A DNA stretch of 64,000 nt, from contig JACKLN010000004.1 in the NCBI GenBank assembly GCA_024235855.1, positions 124,001 to 188,000 on the forward strand, in the 5' to 3' direction. The translations under genes were made by a program, and so were the position numbers. This document shows positions 57,953 to 64,000 of this stretch, piece after piece (position 1 is the first letter of the stretch; each line of letters begins with the position of its first letter). Origin of the DNA: Burkholderiaceae bacterium (GTDB lineage Bacteria; Pseudomonadota; Gammaproteobacteria; Burkholderiales; Burkholderiaceae_C). The notes below the pieces were generated by a model. The model was not told the origin of the DNA. It did no database searches and saw only the letters and a program-made list of their open reading frames with translations.

Positions 57953-58829
57953 CCCGGACCTGCGCCGCAGCTGGCTCTTCATCGGCGGCACGCCCGGCGC
58001 AGCGGCGTTGGACGCCACCCTGGCCTGCGGTGCCGATGTGGTCATCGTCGACCTGGAGGACTTCACGCCGCCGCCGCGCCGGCCGGAAGCACGCGCCGGC
58101 CTGGCCACGCTGCTGGCCCGTCTGCGCGCGGCGGGGGCCATCACCGCCGTGCGGGTGAATGCACCCGGCCACGCCGACGCCGATGCCGATCTCGCCGCCG
58201 CCATGAACGCTGACACCGACATAGTGTCGCTGCCGATGGCCGACCGTGCCGAGACGGTGGCCGCCCTGTGCGCCGGCATCGGGGCCCACGAGGCCCGGCT
58301 CGGCCGTGCCGCGGGCGGCACCGAGTTGCTGCCCGTGTGCGAGACCGCGCGCGGCGTGGCCGACGTGCGACGGCTCGCCGCCGCCAGCCCGCGCGTGCGT
58401 GCCGCGCTGCTGGGCGCCGAGGACCTGGCGGCCGATCTGTGCGCCGAACGCACGCCGGAAGGCATCGAGCTGGCCCACGCGCGCCAGCGCTTCGTGCTCG
58501 ACGCGCGCGCCGCCTGCATCGAACCCATCGACGCGCCCTGCACCTTCGCCGACCCGGCGCTGGCCGAAGCCGAGGCGCGGCACGCGCGGCGCCTGGGTTA
58601 CCGGTGCAAGGCGCTGGTGCGGCCGGAACACGTGGCGCCGGTACACGGCGCGCTCACGCCGTCGGCCGACGAACTGAACCAGGCCGGCGCGATGGTCGCG
58701 GCCTTCGAGGCGGCACGGGCGCGCGGCGAGGACCGGGCACTGCACGAGGGGCTGTGGGTGGAGGTGCCGACCTGGCGCGCGGCGCTGCGGCTGGTCGAGC
58801 GGGCACGGCGGCTGGGGATCATGGACTGA
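57918..58829 (+). CDS. HpcH/HpaI aldolase/CitE-like lyase
   Basis: A 303-residue TIM-barrel lyase of the CitE/malyl-CoA lyase type: SWLFIGGTPGAAALDATLACGADVVIVDLEDFTPP (with the LEDF acid pair near the metal site), AVRVNAPGH, LLPVCETARGV (Glu ligand) and LGAEDLAADL. It would cleave or form an acyl-CoA or 2-keto acid by aldol chemistry with Mg2+; no citrate lyase alpha or gamma genes are near. Translation probably starts at the GTG at 57918, inside the kinase gene (35-base overlap); another GTG at 57882 is possible. Confidence 0.85.
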   Translation: MNTRSERPPLADPDLRRSWLFIGGTPGAAALDATLACGADVVIVDLEDFTPPPRRPEARAGLATLLARLRAAGAITAVRVNAPGHADADADLAAAMNADTDIVSLPMADRAETVAALCAGIGAHEARLGRAAGGTELLPVCETARGVADVRRLAAASPRVRAALLGAEDLAADLCAERTPEGIELAHARQRFVLDARAACIEPIDAPCTFADPALAEAEARHARRLGYRCKALVRPEHVAPVHGALTPSADELNQAGAMVAAFEAARARGEDRALHEGLWVEVPTWRAALRLVERARRLGIMD

Positions 58830-59034
58830 CGCTGCACCGCGTGGGTCCCTCGCAACCGCCCGAGCAACTGCACCTTCGCTCGGGGACGCGACGTGTCGGC
58901 GGCGCCGGAGACCGGTTCGGACCCATGTCTTGCGTTGATTCTGTCAACCCTGAGGTGACAGAGATCGCCCCGGCTGAGCCGCCATGGAGCGGCCGGTCGC
59001 GGTCGAAGACGGAGACCCATGCCTGGCACGCCGC

Positions 59035-59084
59035 GATCAGTCGGCGATCAGTCGGCGATCAGTCGGCGATCAGTCGGCGATCAG
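59035..59084. repeat. 4.5 copies of 11-bp GATCAGTCGGC
   Basis: Four perfect copies of the 11-mer and a partial fifth (GATCAG) lie at the 3' end of the lipoprotein gene. On the minus strand each unit carries TGA; the five TGAs fall in all three frames, and the gene's own stop is in the copy nearest to it. Confidence 0.95.
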
Positions 59085-61570
59085 GGCCGGTACCTGAGCC
59101 GCCGCATCGGTTCCGATGAACTTACGGCGGTGTCATAGGTGATTGCGTCCCCAACGCCAAGTTCGATGAGATAGGTGCGCGTGCCATGAGGTACTTGGCC
59201 GCTGGCACGCAGCAAATCGAACTGCTGCGAGAACCGCTGGGCCACAGCCAGGGTTCGAGGGTGCTTGACCACGATGTCCCCGTCTTCGGTGCACAACACC
59301 ATGGTGGCCGTCAGATGACAAGGCGATACGGCATCGGTATCGGTATCGGAATAGGTCCTCGGCATCGCTTCCCCGAGGATCGTGGTCGATTCGAGGTCGA
59401 AGGCTGTACTCAGGTTGCCCGTGTACGCGATCCCGCCGATGGCCTGGTCTGCTGGAAGAACGTCAGGCAGGAACCCGTTGACCAGGTGAAGCGGCGCCGT
59501 CGCCCTGCGAGCCAGGTCCAGCCCATCCGAGCCCACCGGTACGCGATAACCTTGACGCACGCTCTCGGCAAATCCCAGGAAGGCGAAGCGAATCTCGTCG
59601 GTTTCTGCCACCCAGTGCGTGGGACGGATCTCGGAGAGTCGCATCGAGGATCCCGATGTGGACTCGCCGCCGAGTTCGCTCCAGGTCCGAGGCAACGTGG
59701 TTCCGCCCTCCACGACGATGGGCCCCGGAAGGGTTTCCAGCAGCAACCGGTTCGGGCTCGACGGCGAAGGAAGCATCCGACCCACCATGTCTCTGGGGTA
59801 TGCCATCCCGTTGCCCGCCCGGGTCGGCAGTGCTGGCAGGGTCTGGGCGCTCAACACGCCGAGGTCGCTGGTATCGATTTGCACCACGCGCGCACCGGCT
59901 GCGTCGGCGGAGGCCTTCGGGAGAGCATCCAAGTTGCGGGCGTAGCTGAGGTTTCGCCCACCGTTGTTGCGGTCCGAGACGACAAACAACCGACTGCCGT
60001 CGCGGGACAGTACAAGTCGATTGACGTGGTACGGCAGATCGTCGATCCGGCTCCGCGCCATGATTCGACCGGTGTCGGGATCCACAAGGAACAGCCTTGC
60101 CGGCTTGTAGTCGACGTAGTCCGCGACCAAGATCTGCCGACGCGACGTCAGTCCGATGGGCACAAGACGACTGACATCGTCTGGCCAGTTCACCTCGATG
60201 TCCTCCTGCAACACCCGGTCTGGCCAGGAGACGCCGTCCTGAACGCCACGTTGGAGTTGCACAGTTCGCAAGTCGGTCTGCTCAGTACTGCGCCCTGGCG
60301 CGGACACCGTCAGCCGTGACTCGCTTCGCACGACACCCGCCAGCGGCATGCACCAGTCGACGCGATCTTCCACGAGTCGGAACTCGCCCCCTCCCGTCAG
60401 GGCAATCGTCAGCGTGCTCTTCACCTCGATGCGTAGCGTGCGTTGGGGCCGCCCGAACACTTCGATGGTGTCGAACCCGGTGACCGTGGACACCACCTGA
60501 CGGGTCAGGTCGTCCTCTTCGCCATCGTTGTCAAAGCTGTAGCCAGAGGTCTTCACCGGCAGGTAGTTCACGGTGTAGGTCTCACCCACGGACTGGCCGA
60601 TTCGGAACTGTCGCGCAGGCACAAGGTATCCGGTGATGACCCGTGTGAGCTCATCGGTCTCTTCCGTGTAGATCTGCCATTGGGTCACGACATCCTCGTC
60701 AATGCCCAATCCGAAGGAAGGCATCGAGTCCGGGGCCCACGGAGACGAGGGATAGGACTGCCTGAGCGTGAACCCATCGAAACGCGCTCCGGCCCCGCTG
60801 CGCCTGGTCAGCACTGCAGCACGCTCGCCGTACGCACTGTCAGAAATGATCCAGGCGCCGTCGGCCACACCCATGATGCCGCCGACGTCTTCGAGCGTGG
60901 CCGGCAGGTTGCCGCTATCGCGCAAGGATGCAACTGCGCCGCGGAATGCCCTGTCCCGTGCAAGCCAGAACGAGAGCTCGTCGATCCGGGCGTCCGTTGT
61001 CGTCGATGCGGCGTCGAGCAACTCCGTCATGAGTGTCGCGGCCGATTGGAGCCGCGTCAGACGCTGGACCTCCGCAGTCAATGGCTCGGTTCGACCTGCC
61101 AACGCAACTTGAAGCTGCCGAACGAACGCTTCGCTTCCGACATCCAAGCGCACATCGCTCCCCAGGGCCAGCGCGTGCACCGGCACACCGGACTCGGTCG
61201 TGGAACGCAGCATCAGTTCAGGGCCCGGGGCCAAGCCATCCGGGAGCCTCAGCGAGAACAGGCCGTTGCCGTCGGAGACCGTGGAGGCCAGTGCAGAGCC
61301 GGTAGGAATCCCATCGGCGCCGGCGCGCAACAGTTCGACGGTGCGTCCGGCGGCAGGCACGGTGCCGCCGCCGCTTCGAGGATCGCCTACACGTCCCGCG
61401 ACGGTCGTTGCACTGGTCGGCGGCGTTGGCGTTCCATCGCCGCCGGCTTCACTCCCTGCACCGCCGCCACAGGCCTGAAGAGCCAGCGAAATCACGCAGG
61501 CAATGCCCCATCTTCTCCAGCAAGGCGCGGCAGCAAGCCGAGCCGCCGGAGCGCGCAACATCCACGTCAT
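59081..61570 (-). CDS. Large uncharacterised lipoprotein with propeller-like region
   Basis: An 829-residue predicted lipoprotein, not recognised. An Arg-rich start and hydrophobic run lead to lipobox SLALQAC followed by Gly/Ser/Thr/Pro-rich linker. Residues about 50-150 look like a carboxypeptidase-regulatory or Ig-like domain (TTVAGRVGDP, GLFSLRLPDG); the C-terminal third has propeller-like repeats (RRQILVADYVD; ARLFLVDPDTGRIMARS; LVLSRDGSRLFVVSDR). GGGAG nine bases before the ATG at 61570 favours it over an ATG at 61609. Its base composition is visibly lower in G+C than neighbours: one sampled 60-base line (60061-60120) has 34 G/C against 42 in eno, suggesting transfer or fast change. Function unknown. 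Confidence 0.75.
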   Translation of the reverse strand: MTWMLRAPAARLAAAPCWRRWGIACVISLALQACGGGAGSEAGGDGTPTPPTSATTVAGRVGDPRSGGGTVPAAGRTVELLRAGADGIPTGSALASTVSDGNGLFSLRLPDGLAPGPELMLRSTTESGVPVHALALGSDVRLDVGSEAFVRQLQVALAGRTEPLTAEVQRLTRLQSAATLMTELLDAASTTTDARIDELSFWLARDRAFRGAVASLRDSGNLPATLEDVGGIMGVADGAWIISDSAYGERAAVLTRRSGAGARFDGFTLRQSYPSSPWAPDSMPSFGLGIDEDVVTQWQIYTEETDELTRVITGYLVPARQFRIGQSVGETYTVNYLPVKTSGYSFDNDGEEDDLTRQVVSTVTGFDTIEVFGRPQRTLRIEVKSTLTIALTGGGEFRLVEDRVDWCMPLAGVVRSESRLTVSAPGRSTEQTDLRTVQLQRGVQDGVSWPDRVLQEDIEVNWPDDVSRLVPIGLTSRRQILVADYVDYKPARLFLVDPDTGRIMARSRIDDLPYHVNRLVLSRDGSRLFVVSDRNNGGRNLSYARNLDALPKASADAAGARVVQIDTSDLGVLSAQTLPALPTRAGNGMAYPRDMVGRMLPSPSSPNRLLLETLPGPIVVEGGTTLPRTWSELGGESTSGSSMRLSEIRPTHWVAETDEIRFAFLGFAESVRQGYRVPVGSDGLDLARRATAPLHLVNGFLPDVLPADQAIGGIAYTGNLSTAFDLESTTILGEAMPRTYSDTDTDAVSPCHLTATMVLCTEDGDIVVKHPRTLAVAQRFSQQFDLLRASGQVPHGTRTYLIELGVGDAITYDTAVSSSEPMRRLRYRP

Positions 61571-61773
61571 TCTTGGAGTCTCCCTGACGATGCTCTGGTC
61601 GAACGCCATCACATCGCGGAAGATGATAGACGTCGAATGCAGTTCGAGCGCAAACCGCCTGGGGCGTTGCCCCGCGGCGATCGACGTGCCCGTCGCGCCA
61701 GGGCTCGACCAGCGAACCGAGCCAGCCGACAGCTGCCTCACGCACCTGTCCACTCCTGGCGGAACGCGGACGC

Positions 61774-63117
61774 TCAGACGTGCAGCAGCAGGTGCCGCCG
61801 CTCCCACGGGCTGATCACGTCGAAGTACTCCCGGTACTCCACGTCCTTGATCGCGCGGTAGGTCTGGATGAAGTGGCTGCCGAACAGCTCGGCCAGCGGC
61901 TCGCAGGCCTCGAGTTTCTCCACCGCCTCGTCCAGGTGGCGCGGCAGCTGGTGCGGCTTCTCGTAGGCGCTGCCGGTCAGCGGGTCGTCGGGCCGGATGC
62001 GCTGCTTCATGCCCAGGTAGCCGCAGGCCAGGCTGGCGGCGAAGACCAGGTAGGGGTTGGCGTCCACGCCCGCCAGGCGGTTCTCGATGCGCCGCGCGTC
62101 CGGGCCCGAGCGCGGCACGCGCAGGCCGCAGGTGCGGTTGTCGTGGCCCCAGCTCAGGTTGATGGGGGCGGACGTGAAGCGGCTCAGCCGCCGGTAGCTG
62201 TTGACGTAGGGCGCGAAGAAGGCCGTGGCCGCGGGCAGGAAGGCCTGCAGGCCGCCGATGAAGTGCAGGAAGTGTTCCGATGCCTCGCCGTCCGGCCGGC
62301 TGAACAGGTTGCCGCCGGTGGCCAGGTCGATCACGCTCTGGTGCAGGTGCATGGCGCTGCCGGGCTGGCCCTGCATGGGCTTGGCCATGAAGGTGGCGTA
62401 CATGTGATTGCGGATGGCCACCTCCCGCACCGTGCGCTTGAAGCGCACCACCTGGTCGGCGCGCGACAGTGCCTCGCCATGGTCGAGGTTGATCTCCATC
62501 TGCGCGGTGCCCATCTCGTGCACCAGGGTGTCGAGCTGGATGCCCTGGGCCTCGCACCAGTCGTACATCACGTCGAAGACGTCGCCGTACTCGTCCACCG
62601 ACTCGATGGAGAAGCTCTGCATGCCCGGCTCGCTGCGCTTGGTGCGGCCGGTGGGCGGCTTCAGCGGGATGTCCTCGTCGGCCTCCACCTGCACGAGGTA
62701 GAACTCCATCTCCGGTGCGATCACCGGCTGCCAGCCTTCCGCGGCGTACAGCGCCAGGATGCGCTTGAGCACGTTGCGCGGCGACAGGTCCACCGGCTGG
62801 CCGTCGAAGGTGACGCAGTCGTGGATGATCTGCGCGGTGGGCTCCTTGGCCCAGGGCACCAGACAGATCGTGCTGGCGTCCGGCAGCAGCCGCATGTCGG
62901 GGTCGGCCACCGCTGTGAAGTCCTTCTCCGGGTACTCGCCGGTCACCGTCATCGCGAACACCGCCTCCGGCAGGCGCAGGCCGAACGCCGGGTCGTACTT
63001 GTGGCGCGGCACGATCTTGCCGCGCGACTGCCCCGACATGTCGGAGGTCAGGCACTCGATCTCGCTGATGCGGTGTTCGTCCAGCCAGCGCTGGATGGCG
63101 GCGGTGGTGTCGGTCAT
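61774..63117 (-). CDS. Glutamine synthetase-family protein (PuuA-like)
   Basis: A 447-residue member of the glutamine synthetase family, close in style to gamma-glutamylputrescine synthetase. Catalytic stretches are visible: APEMEFYLVQVE, VHEMGTAQMEINLDHGE, GSAMHLHQSV (the HxHQS metal/ATP site), SAPINLSWGHDNRTCGLRVP and RIENRLAGVDANPYLV. The usual adenylylation Tyr loop of GlnA is not obvious. It would ligate glutamate to an amine such as putrescine. The MTA phosphorylase gene stands 64 bases upstream on the same strand; MTA arises from polyamine synthesis, so a polyamine link is plausible. Confidence 0.88.
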   Translation of the reverse strand: MTDTTAAIQRWLDEHRISEIECLTSDMSGQSRGKIVPRHKYDPAFGLRLPEAVFAMTVTGEYPEKDFTAVADPDMRLLPDASTICLVPWAKEPTAQIIHDCVTFDGQPVDLSPRNVLKRILALYAAEGWQPVIAPEMEFYLVQVEADEDIPLKPPTGRTKRSEPGMQSFSIESVDEYGDVFDVMYDWCEAQGIQLDTLVHEMGTAQMEINLDHGEALSRADQVVRFKRTVREVAIRNHMYATFMAKPMQGQPGSAMHLHQSVIDLATGGNLFSRPDGEASEHFLHFIGGLQAFLPAATAFFAPYVNSYRRLSRFTSAPINLSWGHDNRTCGLRVPRSGPDARRIENRLAGVDANPYLVFAASLACGYLGMKQRIRPDDPLTGSAYEKPHQLPRHLDEAVEKLEACEPLAELFGSHFIQTYRAIKDVEYREYFDVISPWERRHLLLHV

Positions 63118-63181
63118 GGGCGGCAGGGAAGCGACGGTGCCGGCATTCTCCACCCGCCGATGGCCGCGTGGGCGTCAGACG

Positions 63182-64000
63182 TCAGCGGCGCAGCACCGCC
63201 AGCCAGTCGCGCTGCGCCTCGTCCAGCAGGTGCTCCGGCGTCATCACCGCGCCGGTCAGAGCCTGACGGATGGATGGCTCGGGCTCGACCACCGGCGCCG
63301 CCAGCAAGTGGCCGACCAGCGCCTTGGCCATTTCCACGCAGGCCGCGTAGCGGGCCATGATGGCGTCCATCTGCGCGTGTTCCTCGGGGTCGTCGCGCCA
63401 GCAGTCGTAGTCGGTGGCGATGGCCAGCGTGGCATAGGCCAGCTGCGCCTCGCGCGCCAGGAAGACCTCGGGCACGTTGGTCATGCCCACCAGGTGGGCG
63501 CCGAACTGGCGCAGCAGGAAGCTCTCGGCCCGCGTGCCGAAGCGCGGGCCTTCCACGCAGGCGTAGGTCAGGCCCTGGTGCAGCACCAGGCCGGGCACCC
63601 GGGCCGCGGCGCTGGCCACCGCAGCGCACAGCGCGCGGCTCACCGGCTCGGCGGTGGACACGTGCGCGGCCACGCCACGGCCGAAGAAGCTGGTCTCGCG
63701 GCGGCCGCGTGTCCAGTCGATGTACTGGTGCGGCAGCGCGAAGTGACCGGGCGCGAGCTCCTCGGTGAGGCTGCCGCAGGCCGACACGCTGAGCACCATC
63801 GTCGCCCCGGCGCGCTTGAGCGCGAACACGTTGGCGCGGTAGTTCACCTCGTGCGGCAACAGGCGGTGGCCGGCGCCATGGCGCGGCAGGAACAGCACGG
63901 CTTGCCCGCCCAGCCGTCCCTGCTGCACCGGGGCCGACGCGTCGCCGAACGGGGTGGCGGCGGGGTGGTGGGTCTCGGTCTGCAGGCCCGGCAGCTGATA
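63182..64000 (-). CDS. mtnP: Methylthioadenosine phosphorylase, 5' end outside window
   Basis: Splits S-methyl-5'-thioadenosine with phosphate to adenine and methylthioribose-1-phosphate in methionine salvage. The frame stays open to the window edge (YQLPGLQTETHHPAATPFG), so only the first few residues are missing. Family marks are PRHGAGHRLLPHEVNYRANVFALKRAG, VSACGSLTEELAPG, YACVEGPRFGTRAES, VGMTNVPEVFLAREAQLAYATLAIATDYDCW. A methylthioinosine-specific relative cannot be fully excluded. It is followed by the PuuA-like gene. Confidence 0.92.
   Translation of the reverse strand, partial: YQLPGLQTETHHPAATPFGDASAPVQQGRLGGQAVLFLPRHGAGHRLLPHEVNYRANVFALKRAGATMVLSVSACGSLTEELAPGHFALPHQYIDWTRGRRETSFFGRGVAAHVSTAEPVSRALCAAVASAAARVPGLVLHQGLTYACVEGPRFGTRAESFLLRQFGAHLVGMTNVPEVFLAREAQLAYATLAIATDYDCWRDDPEEHAQMDAIMARYAACVEMAKALVGHLLAAPVVEPEPSIRQALTGAVMTPEHLLDEAQRDWLAVLRR

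Noticed and set aside
59035..59084. Possible CRISPR array
   Set aside because: The 11-bp units abut with no spacers, and no cas gene is near.

Overview
The window reads as chromosomal DNA of a high-G+C betaproteobacterium of the order Burkholderiales, most like the Rubrivivax/Leptothrix/Methylibium branch. This is inferred from very G+C-rich codons, a Bug-type tripartite-tricarboxylate receptor, a PEP-CTERM exported protein, an Anbu proteasome-like protease and the run pyrG-kdsA-DUF1330-eno-ftsB. I see no rRNA, tRNA, CRISPR array, prophage or insertion sequence. Genes are tightly packed; many neighbours overlap by 1-4 bases, and no gene-free stretch exceeds 300 bases.

Layout. 1-13 kb: the 3' part of a LuxR-type response regulator with its 7TM histidine kinase; an aspartoacylase-like hydrolase; GlcG-like and AhpD-like genes around a perfect AT-rich inverted repeat; cysE, trmJ, suhB; an unnamed PD-(D/E)XK-like protein; two glutathione transferases; a periplasmic Cache protein followed by a chemoreceptor; a D-threonine-aldolase-like enzyme and a thioredoxin-like protein. 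13-24 kb: a second chemoreceptor; a 1071-residue reductive dehalogenase fused to its own flavin/2Fe-2S reductase (the most striking gene here); lysozyme-inhibitor and META lipoproteins; a CadR/PbrR-type metal regulator with its promoter and a cation efflux gene; an MFS carrier and a Bug receptor.

23-38 kb is accessory and regulatory: a TetR gene whose promoter carries a NemR-type box at the start codon, coupled to an alpha/beta hydrolase; a Rieske dioxygenase pair opposite a LysR gene; a probable reactive-carbonyl cluster (DJ-1-like, GFA, ABM-domain and F420-reductase-like proteins) opposite another LysR gene; an SbtA-SbtB bicarbonate transporter pair; and a coupled wrbA/DsbA-like/EamA/DUF4386 operon behind a third LysR gene.

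38-64 kb is mostly housekeeping: a uracil-DNA glycosylase-family protein, a CoA transferase, an amine oxidase-MFS pair, mutS followed by Anbu, purC, a RecQ-like helicase with a phosphoribosyltransferase-like tail, HMG-CoA lyase, pyrG, kdsA, eno, ftsB, a PnuC plus nicotinamide-riboside-kinase pair, and a CitE-like lyase. Then come a tandem repeat, a lower-G+C lipoprotein gene, a PuuA-like glutamine synthetase and, running off the edge, methylthioadenosine phosphorylase.

Two themes stand out. One is multi-domain fusion: the dehalogenase-reductase, RecQ-PRTase, LprI-MliC, and a kinase with a cysteine tail. The other is a recurring arrangement in which short tandem repeats of 8 or 11 bp, each unit carrying TGA, lie at or just after gene ends and so put stop codons in all three frames.
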